Below are positions 48,869 to 60,575 of a DNA stretch of 64,000 bases, piece by piece. The translations under genes and the position numbers were made by a program. The stretch covers positions 372,001 through 436,000 of the forward strand of contig JAHNUO010000013.1 of NCBI GenBank assembly GCA_019787685.1, given 5' to 3'. The number at the start of each line of letters is the position of its first letter. Position 1 is the first letter of the stretch. The notes beneath the pieces were generated by a model. The model was not told the DNA's origin. It worked only from the letters and a program-made list of their open reading frames with translations, and did not search any database. This DNA comes from Chiua virens (lineage: Eukaryota; Basidiomycota; Agaricomycetes; Boletales; Boletaceae).

Positions 48869-51487
48869 ATGCCAACGCGACCCTCTCAATCTTACCGGAA
48901 AGCGTCCAATTACCAACACAATTTTCACGTGTCGTCTCATCCAATATCACCCAACATGGCTCTTTCCTACTTGACATCCCCCAGGAATCCCTCACCCATA
49001 TCACCTCCTACTTGGCCCCACCCTCGCTCGTCGCACTCACTCGCACCTGCAAATACCTCTGCGAACACGTAGACGATGATAATACTTGGCTTCGTGCCTT
49101 CCTAAACCAGTTTTTTGGTATCAGTCCCGAGCATGAGCTTGAGAACGAACGCATCCTGCTGCTCAGGCGCTTAGAACCTACCTGGCGCAAAGAGTTTATT
49201 CTCCGTTGTGCCATCAGGCGGTGAGTTGTTACCGCAAACTCTGGTTACCACGTATGACTTAGCGCTCGCTAACCAGACGCTGGGAATCCTCTCGGAACCC
49301 GACCGTCGCACACTCGCCACAGACTCGTCCGTCGACGGGGTCCATCTCATCTCGGAACACGGTCTATTGACGTCATCCGTCCAATATGGCATCGTCGCTC
49401 GATCCATCCCGTTCAATGGAAAGGTGTTGAAAGGGTACATCGACGCCTCCGGAACCGGTCTCGGCATCGGGAACCCCAATGTCGAATTTACGCCCAACGT
49501 CTCTGTATGCACGATGACCTCTGACGGCGGCACAGCCCGCGTATTCTGGGGAAAACGCAACGGCGAGGTTGCACTCACCGTCGCGAACCGTGTCATGGAC
49601 TCTCGCGCTGCGTCCAAGTTCATCCGATGCGGTGTAGATGATCAGCACGAAGGCGTCGTGCAACAGGTCGTCCCAGATTCAGGAGTCCAACACGTTCCTG
49701 TCTGCGGGTGCCTGATGGACGCATCAAGCTATGGGATACCAAGTCCCTCAAGCTTCTCTGGTCGACTGATAAACATCAGGTGTCCCTTGTTGCGGATCCG
49801 TTCATCGCTATTGCAGGTAGCCTCACTGTCGGTTTCGTTGTCGGTGCACTGAAGAGTGGGGACATTTTCCTTTATGACCTACCCGAGTTAGAGACATCAA
49901 AGACACCATCAGACGGACCTTGCATCCGCTCAGTCCATCAACTCAGGATATCTCCCCTGATCAATAACAAAGTCCAGTCAACCGCTCAGGTATACGAGTC
50001 GTCACCACAACAGCAGGTTGCGAAAATGTGGTTGTATCGTATCGAAGAAGCGAGCGTAGGTGCTCCTTGTCCAATACACACATCATCCACAGTTCTACCG
50101 TGTTCTTGCAAGCATCCAATCTCGTGACGTGACGATAACCCCCTTCGGTAGCGAGTCTTTCGCCAACATCTCTGCGCTGGAGCCTGTCTTTTCTACCGAC
50201 TCCCGGGATAACGATATGATCCTCGTAGGAGATCTACTTGGTTTCGTTGGCATCTATGATGCGAGCGTTTCTTCGCAAACCTTCGCGGAACCCGTTCACA
50301 GGTTCGAGGCGCACGATGACCCTGTGACGGCTATTGCATGGAGTCCCGTCGTGTTTGCTACCGGTACTGTTCGCGGAGCCACCACAGTCTGGGACTCACT
50401 CACGCTAGAGCCAATGCGCTGCTTTACCTCGCCTGCACCTCGTCCCGCCCCCGGACACGATTGGGATGGAGTCAGCCGCATCTTGGTTGACAAGGAATTT
50501 ATTATCATCGTCGTTGGAAATCGCGTGTTGACATGGAAAGTCGGGCATGGCAGCGGCCGCGAGTATCAACACAAGAAAACCAAGCATGCCAATACTAAGC
50601 TGAATGTCACTAAGGGACATCGTAAGTTTCGTTGTGGTTTCTGCTTGCTTTGACTGATTAGCGCTGTAGAACAGGTATGAGATGTATAAGGACATAGCCG
50701 AATCCTACAGGGAGCTCGAGTACGAAAGGGTACATGCGCAGCGCGTGTATGGCCGCGAACGTGAACAGTGGTCCACAGTTGGACGCGCTCGGATTATCCG
50801 AAACAGAAGCCGTCGAGTACGTTTTGATGCTCTCGCGCGAAGAAGAGGAAGCGCGCCAGCAGGGAACCGTCATCGATGAGGGCGTGTTTGAGGGCGATTT
50901 CGATGATCTGCCTGGCCCGACGTCATCGCAGTCCAGGTCCTAACTCTTCCACGCCAGTCTCTCCACGTCATTCGTTTTCGGAGCGTGATCGCCAATACCC
51001 GCGTGTCTCGCCACCTATCTCGAACGAGAAGGTACAGGTTTCCCCGCCGTTTATTCCTGAGCCTATGGAAGCCGGCACCAGCATCAGTCCACTCAGATCG
51101 CTGACGCTGCCAAGCCCCATGACGACACGTTCCCCGCAGTCTTCTCTAGACCACTTTCCCGCCATTAGTTCTAGTCTGTCTTCGACGTCTAGTTCTCGCC
51201 AAAGGACACCTGCAAGTCCCGGGCAGCCCCGTTCCGTTTGGAGCACCCCTTTGAAATCGGTCTTGCCTTTGCCCGGTCCGTCGTCGCCACGTTCGCGTGT
51301 TGTCGCGCCTGCCGTGGCAAGAACGCCCTCGTCTGACATGTCTCTCTTGTCTGCGGACATTGCTCGGCACAAGAACGCGTTTCGGGTTGAAGTGCAGGAT
51401 GACGACATGGACGAGGATTTGAAGCTTGCAATCGAGTTGAGTCTTGCCGAGACACGGAGCAGTGGGAAGGCTGTGATCAAGAATTGA
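48869..51487 (+). CDS. F-box / WD40-like / UIM ubiquitin-pathway protein (frame-interrupted as read)
   Basis: Likely substrate receptor of an SCF ubiquitin ligase. F-box: ESLTHITSYLAPPSLVALTR, then TCKYLCEHVDDDNTWLRAF. The start is uncertain; ATG 48869 joined through an intron 48929-48984 gives an open frame. The middle holds WD40-type repeats, for example FLSAGA continuing as DGRIKLWDTKSLKLLWSTD, LVGDLLGFVGIYD and VTAIAWSPVVFATGTVRG, then TTVWDSLTLEPM. The C-terminal part carries two ubiquitin-interacting motifs, ETEAVEYVLMLSREEEEARQ and DEDLKLAIELSLAETRSSG. Between these blocks the frame changes by one base near 49711, about 50765 and about 50930, and possibly near 49310. Either these are assembly indels or the gene is decaying; the domains remain well preserved, which favours indels. 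Confidence 0.75.
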
Positions 51488-51642
51488 TAGAAGAACTGGA
51501 GTGGGATTAGAATAACTGTCCCGTCACCGAATAGTTGCGTGGAATTTCGTTGAGTAAATTTGTTCTTGACTAGCCAACCGTGCTGGACTGCGACTCAATT
51601 GAGCCTTTTCATCAACTCGATTCCTTCCAGACTCGGACACTA

Positions 51643-52050
51643 TCATGTCCGACCTGAACCTCGAAGCGCGTCCCGATTCGCGAGGCCATCATGGCTGGCA
51701 ACAACAACAACGAGAACCAGGCTATCACTGAGCTCACCTTTGAAGAGTATCTCCGAGCCAGAGTATCGTTCCCCAAACACATCAACTTGAACGCGCTCAC
51801 CATGTTCCCTTTGAACGTCGAGAGCCACCCACTATGCCATACCCAACGGTGAACGAATCACCCTGACATACATTTCTCGCATCCGCCATCTGTGGGACGA
51901 CGAGCTCGGACGGAAGGCGGGCGGGCGGTTGATATCGCCATTACTGATGATAACCTCATGGAGACTATCGCTTTTGAAGTCAATAGCGCGATGATTACAC
52001 AGCTTATCGAAAGGTCGGTCAAGATTTCATCTTGAGCGTCAGCGTTCGCT
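51643..52050 (+). pseudogene. Unrecognised gene fragment
   Basis: From ATG 51691 the plus strand reads MAGNNNNENQAITELTFEEY and LRARVSFPKHINLNALTMF, then HYAIPNGERITLTYISRIRH and LWDDELGRKAGGRLISP in other frames. The composition looks coding but the pieces cannot be joined by a clear intron. No family recognised. It may be the remnant of a lineage-specific gene. Confidence 0.3.
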
Positions 52051-53147
52051 TACTTCCTGCCTTGTGAACCTTCGCTTCCTCAGTATCAAGGCAGCGATGG
52101 ATCCCGCGTCCGTCACGCCCACGTTCAAGACGCCGACGTCGTTCTACCGTGCATCGATATGATTCCCAGCCCAAGAGGCGTCGTAACCCGAGATGTCGAT
52201 CCGGCAGGAATCTAGCCAACCGTCGCGAATATATTGTCCGTGATCACAATTACCGTGATTAGCCTTGCGTCATTGTTGCTCCCCGAGCAGCGTCATACCC
52301 AGCGAAATCGGCACATCTTAGTATATAAAGCGCGAGCTGGTTGCCTGATCATGCCCAAGTGGTGGTGCCGATTCAGTGCACTATGATGTTGCGATTGGAA
52401 TCAGTGTTGCTACTAGTAAATGATCGTCTTTGCCCTTGTCGCTCGAAATGAACTATTCATGTTTTGTTATTCCTGTTCCCTATGGCCATAAATACCGTAC
52501 GATGCAACCATATACCTCAACTCGTTCTCCCCGAACTGCGCTGAGGTGAGATATCCCTTTTGCAGTTTCTGTACGCTATGGCCGGAAGCAGATCAGCCAC
52601 ATAGGCAGCGAGAGCGTAACTCGCATTCTATCCGGACGGGTCTGATTCTAACGCGATGACCTCAATTTTCGAAACAAACTGGAGGCAAGTATGCTTACTG
52701 TTTCTGAAACTGTTGCGGCGCGACGCACCCATCAAAAAGGGGAGGAGTGGGTCGCCACGTTGGATACCGAGGGTGGGGAAGACGAGGAGGGATTCTGGGC
52801 TTGGGTGAGATAAGCACGCAGACGTACCGTGGAGAACTTGCGTACAGCGCATCCACGAGCGCAGTGGCGAGGACAAGCACAGGAAGAGAGGTGGGTCTGC
52901 AATGACAAACCACGTCAGTCCGATGTTGAACACACACTCGAGCACGCACCTGGAAGACGACGGCCACCAATGCCAGTATGACCGCGTCCAGTCAAGACCA
53001 TGCAGACGTCCCGAGTTCTCAACTTGGTGAATCCTGAACGTTGATCATCGATGGAGTGAGTAAACTTGGAATCCTGTGGTGTTAACACGGGCCTTATCTC
53101 AGAATCGTTCAGCCAACACCCGGAATATCTCACAAGCAACAGCTACG
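52051..53147. other. Intergenic with a TATA-like box, no supported gene
   Basis: Holds TATATAAAG at about 52321-52329 on the plus strand with no convincing gene below it. On the minus strand, hydrophobic pieces (VILALVAVVFQ and CVFNIGLTWFVIADPPLFL, 52820-53005) could be remains of a membrane protein, but no gene model works. Confidence 0.35.
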
Positions 53148-54308
53148 ATGAAAACACTTGCTCCCCACTTCCTGTGCTGCCGCATTCGCTCCAAGGCTTC
53201 AGCAGCACCTCCTGTAGAATCTATCGGACAACATGATCCAGAATATCTCGCAGAAACTCCCGCAGGACCTCTCGTAGAAGCACCGAGTCCTGCAGAGCCC
53301 CCCACAGAATCTATCATGATCACAGAACATCTTGGGGAACATCTCGCAAAAACTCCCGCAGAACCACCCGTAGAACCTCCGAGCGCTGCGGAGCCGACCA
53401 CAGAAACTATCGCAGAACGTCTTGTGGAACGTCTTGCAAACACTCCCGCAGAAGCTCCTGGTCCTGTATCACCGATCGCAGAGCCCATCGCAGAACATCT
53501 TGCCGGACATTTCGCAAGAACTCTCGCAGACCCAACAGCAGAACTTATCGCAGAACACCACGCGGAATATCTCGCAGCTCCTGCAGGACCTCCCGTAGAA
53601 CCACCCGCGGAATCTGCTATGCAGATCGACAGCATTAGAAAGCAATTCGGACGCTTCAGAATCCTTATCATTGACCGGGCCAATGCTGGGAAGACTACGA
53701 TACTCAAGCAAATCTGTAGCTCGACGGAGGACCTAATGATCTACGACGGAAAGGGAAACGAGGTACGCTTAAATGTCATCGGGACGACTCATCTGTGTAT
53801 GACGCAGGCATGCTGATCGTCGGCGATCAGGTCGATCCAGGATTGATCCAGGGATCCAGGGACGTGAGTTCCATGGTTACTATGATGTTATCAGCAACAC
53901 CCAGCTAAAATGTCTGAAGCGCGGAATACATAATACCGCGAATGAATTGGTCTTTCGAAGCAACCCGATTTTTTTTTTTCATGACTCGCAGGGCTTCGAA
54001 GCTGGGAGTATAGGAGAATTTGAGCAGATGAAGGACTTTATTTCAAAGTGTGTGGAGACAACATTTCTCAAGGAGTGGATCCATGGTATGTGGTACTTGG
54101 AGATGGCAACATTCACTCCACACCACCAATGACACATTGTTGAATAGGTATTGCATTCCAATGGACCAATACTACCAGGCTGTGTTAGCTGCAGAGGAAA
54201 AGTTTTTTGATGAATGTGACACAGGGAATGGTAAGCTTTGTGGAGGTGTGATTCTTCATTTCTCATGTTTGTCTGTTTCTAGTGCCTGTTATACATGCAT
54301 TTGCATAA
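53148..54308 (+). pseudogene. P-loop GTPase (agaricomycete AIG-like family) truncated before G4
   Basis: Member of a P-loop GTPase family that is very numerous in mushroom genomes. It begins MKTLAPHFLCCRIRSKASAA. An unusual N-terminal stretch of degenerate repeats with IAEHLAEHLA-type and TPAEPPVEPP-type units covers 53220-53610. The G domain then reads FRILIIDRANAGKTTILKQI (G1, GxxxxGKT with first Gly replaced: DRANAGKT), EVDPGLIQGSRD (short exon about 53832-53862), RGIHNTANELVFRSN, FFFHDSQGFEAGS (G3, DSxG) and IHGMWYCIPMD. Exon joins restore the frame. After GNVPVIHAFA a stop occurs where homologues continue into VFTKFD (G4), so guanine recognition is lost. A strong hairpin follows 22 bases later. 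It is probably a truncated copy, though a short GTPase-like product is possible. Confidence 0.66.
53220..53610 (+). repeat. Degenerate in-frame tandem repeat, Ala/Glu/Pro-rich
   Basis: About five imperfect units of roughly 24-30 codons built from GAACATCTCGCA-like and CCCGCAGAACCTCCC-like DNA, encoding EHLAE / TPAEPP blocks. It lies in the N-terminus of the GTPase-like gene. Confidence 0.7.
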
Positions 54309-54329
54309 TGTGATAGTCCTGGTGATTTC

Positions 54330-54412
54330 CTTTCAAGGCAGCTTTTTGTCCTTGTGTGTCAACGCATTGCGCTAAACACCTGACACATGAGGACAAAATG
54401 CTGCCTTGAAAG
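54330..54412. repeat. Near-perfect inverted repeat (hairpin)
   Basis: Left arm 54330-54361 (begins CTTTCAAGGCAGC) and right arm 54381-54412 (ends GCTGCCTTGAAAG) are reverse complements over 32 bases with about three mismatches, around a 19-base loop. Such a long hairpin is typical of a MITE end, of a foldback element or of a structured RNA. Confidence 0.85.
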
Positions 54413-55469
54413 CCTGAGGAAAGGGACAGCATAATGCTGATGGTTTACTGAGAAAGGAGATGTGAGGTGCCCACTTGTCCACACCCCATACACCTACTTC
54501 AAGTCATATTTCTGGGCATCCCTACTACCTAATTTACACTCTTCATCATGAGCTTGCATGTTAGGTTGTTGGTTGTTGAGGCACATCATTGTGGCATGGA
54601 GTCCCTACCAGATGAGTTCAATGTGTGATATTGAAGGTATCCATTGTCATTGAGGTAGAGCTTGTCCTGGATATTGCCTTAGTGATTGATGGACAAAATT
54701 GTGTAGACTTTTATGGACTGAAGACTCAGACTCTGTCTTGGAAGTCGAGTTCAGAACCTGTTGGACAGAGAAGTTCATATAGCACAAGGATGGCTGCGAG
54801 CACTTTGAATTTTTTTCTGGCAATGGAGTGTCGTTGTGGGATTGAACACCATTCATTTTATAGTAAATTGAAGTTCTAACCTCGAGCTCGGCGAGGATTG
54901 GCAGCCCAACCTGGAGGTCTACTGCATCACGTTACGACTCGAATCCCATCATCGAAATTACTGCAATATCGAATACTCTGGACATCGACACAGCACGCCC
55001 AATTCGAATGTCCATCCCGTGAGGATCGCCGGGATAGGATCGTCGAACACGACGCGCAGTATCCAAAAGAGATGATTCGGAACAAACGTGCATGGCTCTC
55101 TGACCTCAGAGGCGCGGTACTAGTTCAATACATGCATTCTTCGTCCACAAAACGTCTTCCCCCAAAGATGCTGCTATGAGGCGTGTGAACCGCGATTCCG
55201 GTGGTTAATTCCATGTCGGAACCCCCTTTGCTACGCCCGGGCGTGAGCACACACACGGTGGGATGTATTTTCGGACATACCCTAGGTTGGGGGCATCGAG
55301 GGTAAGTAGTGATCGCACAGCTCTGCAGGATACGATCGTGCTAAAATAGATCAATGTCAGCCTGTCTTGATAGTTTGTCGCTGAACGGAACGCATGGCGT
55401 ACCCTGCAGTGACGGCTACAGACGAACGTCTCCGTTAGTCATGTGCATACATCGCCCCGAGCTACAAAC
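54413..55469. other. Possible inserted element and intergenic DNA
   Basis: About 54413-54880 differs in texture from flanking genes (T/G-rich, few CpG), consistent with an insertion next to the hairpin. No terminal repeat pair, target duplication or transposase frame was found. From 54890 on the DNA resembles normal local composition, with no recognised gene. Confidence 0.35.
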
Positions 55470-56661
55470 TTACCACAATTGAGAAATATTATCAATAAAT
55501 CTAGATTTTGGTTCAGTCTTGGAAATACCAAAAGCTTGTTCAAGCTTACAATTGAGTTGGAGCAAAGCAGAAATCTGCGGCGATGAGTATACGGCACGAA
55601 GTATAGTAGGATCATGATGGCGCACCGTAAGAAGCATGTATGCTATCACTGCAACGGACAAAATAAATGATGCCTTGCGATTGCAAACGTCTCTTCAAAG
55701 GGGACCTTGACGGTTGTCTTGACAGTCCCACAATCGATAATACAAGTACAAGCAAGTCATAACACGTGGCTTGGATACACGAATTGAACGCTGATTCGAG
55801 TGCGAATGTCATGATCTGACTCACTGTATAGGAATATGATCGAGCACAATAACCTATACTTGATGCGAACGTCACAAACGCCGTTCACTTCCACCGAATC
55901 GAGGCCTGACACGGCTGAATAGCGAAAACTGTGAGTTGAGGGGAAGGTTGGTGAAGACGGCCATCGTACCCAATGCTAACATCGACCATTGCCCTAACAT
56001 GATGAGTACGAGCAGACAGCGCACGACACGGGAGTCCTTCCAGATCAACCACCTTCCACGATATTTGGCGCGTCAATGAGAGTATTGGCTAACTGACATC
56101 GGTAGGACTCACGTGCGGATCATGAAAATCGTAGAAGAACATCCCAGCGCAACGTGTTCCGATATCTAACCGATAACAAACTCAGAAAACCGGATTCACG
56201 GGAGGAAATTGCAGCGGCGGCGCTCACGAATGTCAACATGGCAGTACCTGAAAAGACGGATAAGCTGCTGCAAAAGTGGAGAGATCTTTGGATCAAACTG
56301 ACATAGACAATCAACATTCTCCACAAAAGGGCTTGTCACAATGACGCTGTGCATAGAAATGAAAGTGTTGAGGCTCTCGCTAAATCGAGATGGCAAGATT
56401 CTTACGACGTAATGAGGAACGTCAGAAGGCTCGCGCGTCCAAGCAGGTAGGGGATCTCGACCAATGATCATTATCCAACGCAAATGAAAGGATGAGAATG
56501 CTCACAAGGGACCAACGAAAGGGCAACCGTCCCCGAATGACTGCGATTTCAATAGAAAGTGAATTCATATGTTCCCATCTAAATTTTGAGTTGGCCATTC
56601 GTATTTCCTTGACCAGATGAAAACACCTACCCGTAAATCCCGAGCAATAGAAACAAGACAT
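55470..56661 (-). CDS. Putative multi-pass membrane protein of an agaricomycete-expanded family
   Basis: Minus-strand exons with the order expected for a seven-helix-like family common in mushrooms: a start near FRWEHMNSLSIEIAVIRGRL (followed by PFRWSLV), a segment around CSSLSVFSGTAMLTFVSAAA, YDLLVLVLSIVGLSRQPS with RSPLKRRLQSQGIIYF, and an end LEQAFGISKTEP then FIDNISQLW. The FRWxLV and TRSPLxxLxxxGIxYF-type blocks are the basis for this call. Intron joins were only partly resolved and a lesion cannot be excluded. Role unknown; the family has no characterised member that I know of. Confidence 0.42.
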
Positions 56662-57400
56662 TTACATTGAGAGAGAAGAGAGTGGATGGTACATATGGGA
56701 TCTCCCACTTGCCCATCTTTTCAGTTGAAAGGACGCGGTCAGCGTGACTACCTTTGACGGAGAGTAGCCTCGGGCTACCCGTGTCCGAGTTCCCTGGCAG
56801 CTGAATATATGCGTCAGTCGCGTTTCAGGCTAGTTTCAGGACTGCGTTTGACAATTCTATTTCTAAAATCAAACATATCCTTAAGTCAACCCAACGAAGA
56901 ACAGCGCTGGGGCTGTTCGGAACACGCTAAGAACTGGTTGCAGAAGACTCGATGAACCATCAACCGGAGGTTAGTACTGTAGCAGTCATGTACTCACAAA
57001 GGCGTGTGTTGTGGCGCTCACTGATTAGTAGTGGCGTGCCATGTGGTCCTGCCAAGTCAATCCGGCTTGTGAGGCGAAACGAAAGATATGATATGCTGCG
57101 GTTGCCAGTAATGACGCTGATGGGCCTGTGTCCAATCAGCGAACCGGTCGTTGACAGTGACCGGGATGTGAGATCCCCTGCGGACTTGTCACCTAGTAGG
57201 TGACCTCACGACAATCAAATCGATAAGGTCACGATCGGCCACGGTACAACGTCAGTCCAAGCACCAAGTAGCCAAGACTCTATCAAATACTACCAAATCC
57301 ATGATACAAAAAACATGCCAACACATCGATACAGTGGTCAATTAGGGAGCAATTGTCATGTCAGAGGAGAATGGAAACCACCGCAAACATAAATAAGTAC
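56662..57400. other. Intergenic, no gene seen
   Basis: About 740 bases. A plus-strand 83-codon frame (56952-57203) has no motif. A short palindrome TCACCTAGTAGGTGA lies at about 57187. Nothing else is recognised. Confidence 0.4.
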
Positions 57401-59758
57401 CTAATGCATTCTGAAACAGTTCTTGCACAACCCCCTGCGTTCACAAGGAAGTTGCTCAAAGCTGATGCAATGTGAGCATATGTTTACCAGGCTGTCGAAA
57501 GGGGAGACATCCTGGAGAGAGGCACCGTTCGATCCGGTCGTGTATACACGTGTGGCCGAGGGGTTCTCTGTTTTCAGGCGTCGCTCGGGTACGAGTGGGG
57601 GAATGACAGGTGCGGTCGCCCGACGAGGGGGCGGCGGTGGCGGCTGGCCTCTTGGGACCATCAGAGTTGGTTCTGTTCGCTAGAATCGGCGGAGAAAAGG
57701 AAGTTGAGCCTCGACGAATAGGAAGGATGTCTTCATCATTGGGTGGCTTGACGGGCATCAAATGCCGCTCGTCGTCGTCGTCGGGGACCGTGCTTGTCAG
57801 GCTCTGAGTATCGAACCCAAGGCTACTTGCCGAATTCGGTGGGTTCAGAAAATTGCGAGCCGATTCACTGCCATGAATCTCGTCTCCATGGTCAGGTTGC
57901 CCGGGGACCGTGTCAAAGGGTGACGAATGGCGTATGTTGGAGACCGGCTCAGTATACGTCATGGGAACAGACCCTTGCGACCGTCTTTGTGCACCCCCTA
58001 GGCACCAATCATCAAGTACTTCTTGGATGACTGTAATCTCGTCCCCCGCCTTGAAAGAGAGCTCGTCCGAAGAGCCTGAGAAGTCATACAACGCTCTAAC
58101 CAGTGTCTTCTCTTGTCGAGAGGGAGGTTTGTGAATGCGTCCATTAGTTCTCTGTACATCGATGGCCAAGTCTGCAGGCTTGACTTTGGGAGACTTGCGA
58201 GAAAACGACCTGGCACTAGGTGGACGTGAAAGGTCGAGGGTGTCCGGACCATCCCTCTCTTCTTCACTCATCAAGGTAGTGAAGGTATCTCGGTCTTTCT
58301 TTCCGAGTCCCGTAATCGAGCTGACCGCATTCGAAGCCCACCCAGGGACACTCATCCTCTTATTCAGTTTCGTTACGCTCTCATTCATGACTGCAGTGAC
58401 ACTGCTGTCCGAACGCTTGCGGGAAGCCTGAGAAGTAGGTCTCGAGGGAATGGCTGGTTTTTCAACATCGGACTTGCGCCAACCTGGGGTACGAGCTCCA
58501 GGCTCGTCCCCAGATTCCACTGACGAGGTACGACTCGAAAGTGTGGACCGGGTGGAGCGGACAGTGTGGTACTTGTCATCGTCCATGCGTGATTGAGAAC
58601 CCGCCCTCATGCCCTCAAAATTGGTCAATGTCACCCTTTTAGATCGAATATCAGCAACGCGTCAAAAAGCCACGAGAAAGTACGGACTCGTCACACCAGT
58701 TGGCTTTCGCATCCCTCATTACCTCAAAGTATTGCTTCGCGAAATTGAGCTGGATGTCAAGAAAATTGGTGAGGGCGGATAGTTGCAGGACCTCGTTCTC
58801 CTGGATAGTTTGAATTCGAGCACGAACGTCCTCAGAGGTTTCCTCGCTGTTCCCGAGTAAGCATCTAAGGAAAGAAGGAACGCATAGTACGGCTTACAAG
58901 CGTAATCGACATCGCTGCAATTCGTCTTCAGCCTCCCTTTTTTCCTTTTCCTTCTCCTTTTTACCGTTTTTGATCTTGTCGAGCTTGCTTGTGGCCGCGT
59001 CGTAGCTCAGCCTAGGTATCGTAGGAATAAACACACTGATCACCCATCCGAGGTGCCGTTAACTCACCTACGACTTTCCAGTTTCTTACGTTGGTATTCA
59101 TAGTCCTTGATGTCCTGTGCATACCTCTCGCATGATGCGATGAACGTATCCCGGAAAGTGAGCCCGTACGCTTCTTGGAGCGTAGCGATCTTGCAGTGAG
59201 CCCTGCCCATCGCAATGAGGCACGCCCCTGTAAGAACAAGAATGGCGCAGCGTCAAGTACACGTCAACGGTCGACGACAGTGACACGCACCGAAAGCGGA
59301 GTCGTCGCTGTATTCTTCCCCGTGTGTAACCATGACGATCCCAAGCGCGTCGAGCGGCATGAGCTTCTCCGTCTCCCCAGAAGACGGCGACTCCTTCATC
59401 TTTGACAAGACATGGTGATAGTCTTCCGAAGCTGCCTGCAGCCTGGTCAAACATGCAGCATTGAGATGTGCATGTGAGAATCGAAGCAAAGGCAGTGACA
59501 CACCGGAGGATGCCATGTTTCCTCAGCTCTATGTCATGCTCTAGTTCCTTGAGATCGTCTTCTACGACCGCGGTCTTGTCGCGGGAGGAGATCTTCTCGC
59601 CTGCCCACTGGACCCGAACTTCGGCGTCAGCCTCACAAATCGAAAGAGCTTGAAGTCGGGACGAACCTGCCTGAACTTCCCGAGCTGTAGACGTGGCATC
59701 GGTCATTGACGCACTATACACAAATTCAAAGGGGATAACCCACCTGCTTGCTGGCCAT
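57401..59758 (-). CDS. BAR-domain and SH3-domain protein with C-terminal zinc knuckle
   Basis: Membrane-curvature and endocytosis or actin adaptor. It starts MASKQ (ATG 59758). An 18-base microexon (59667-59684) adds LGKFRQ; then come WAGEKISSRDKTAVVEDDLK, ELEHDIELRKHG, EKLMPLDALGIVMVTHGEEY, GRAHCKIATLQEAYGLTFRD, KLESRRLSYDAATSKLDKIK and ENEVLQLSALTNFLDIQLNF, the BAR helices. A Ser-rich linker leads to SH3: LVRALYDFSGSSDELSFKAG, DEITVIQEVLDDWCLGG. After a further Ser/Pro-rich part the frame moves by one base near 57655 into RGQPPPPPPRRATAPVIPPL and the end CSHCISFEQLPCERRGLCKNCFRMH, split here as CSHC and CKNC Cys pairs. Without that shift the product would stop at 57456. It is intact otherwise and expected to be functional. 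Confidence 0.83.
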
Positions 59759-60033
59759 GGATGTGTGAAGAGAAAGGCGATAATCACTCTGGGCTGATTT
59801 TATTATTTGACTCGGGTGGTCTCATTTCAAAATTGTCTTTCTTGGCAACCAATTGGCAACTAGTATACCCTTTCTCCCGTGAAACCACACCGCCGTAGCT
59901 ATTCCATGTCAGTGAGTCTCTTATAACACCCACGACGTTCGACCTAGCCATTGCCAGTCGAAATCAACTAGCGGAAGTTGCCGTGCACTCCACCTTATCG
60001 CGTCCAGTCTCTCACAATTGCCTGCACCTGAGC

Positions 60034-60410
60034 ATGTCAATGAACACCGATTCTACGATCAGTTACGTTCCTGAGAGACGGACATTACGAGAGAAGGCTC
60101 TGGCGGAGCGCCATGGAACCATGAAACGGCTAGGCAGTCGGAGAATAACCGGGTAAGCATCCTTACTTAAAAGAGCCTTGATGACCGGTGGAACGCTCTC
60201 CGAATCATGGTCATCCCCGTCGAACCCAAACTTGAACTTACCGTCCCTCTCTATTCGCGCACAGGAGGATTCCGCGTGGCTGCCGTGATTCGACCCGCTA
60301 AAGGTTTCAAGTTCTTGCCACAACCTACAAATGTACGAGTTCTCATAAGTGATGACGGCTTACTCGGATGCGCATTCACGCCGGTGCTAATGGACGGGAG
60401 AATCCCTTGA
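60034..60410 (+). CDS. Possible small gene, two exons
   Basis: ATG 60034 opens MSMNTDSTISYVPERRTLRE and KALAERHGTMKRLGSRRITG; a donor GTAAGC and an acceptor CACAG at about 60267 join it to GFRVAAVIRPAKGFKFLPQP and TNVRVLISDDGLLGCAFTPV, ending at 60410. The intron of about 118 bases is longer than usual here. No family known. Supported only by composition and splice signals. Confidence 0.3.
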
Positions 60411-60575
60411 TAAGGGCTGAGGTGGGCTAGGAATACCGTTGCTTGCTTTCTCTCTTCTTCTCTGAACATCAGGTGCGCCCTTGTTAGATTTAATACAAGT
60501 CGTGCTCACGCGAGCGCTCGTTAGGCTCGCTTTTCTCGAAAAAAAAAAACATGATGGTACAACATCTCTCCTACT

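Noticed and set aside
52321..52329. Good TATATAAAG box
   Set aside because: No gene with sensible coding potential begins within 100 bases downstream.
54898..55179. Plus-strand 93-codon frame after the hairpin region
   Set aside because: No motif, no match to the missing 3' half of the GTPase, and no splice signals in place.
55185..55290. Structured-looking GC-rich stretch considered as a 5S-like or other RNA gene
   Set aside because: No 5S box C or A/B box arrangement could be placed and no stable fold was evident by eye.
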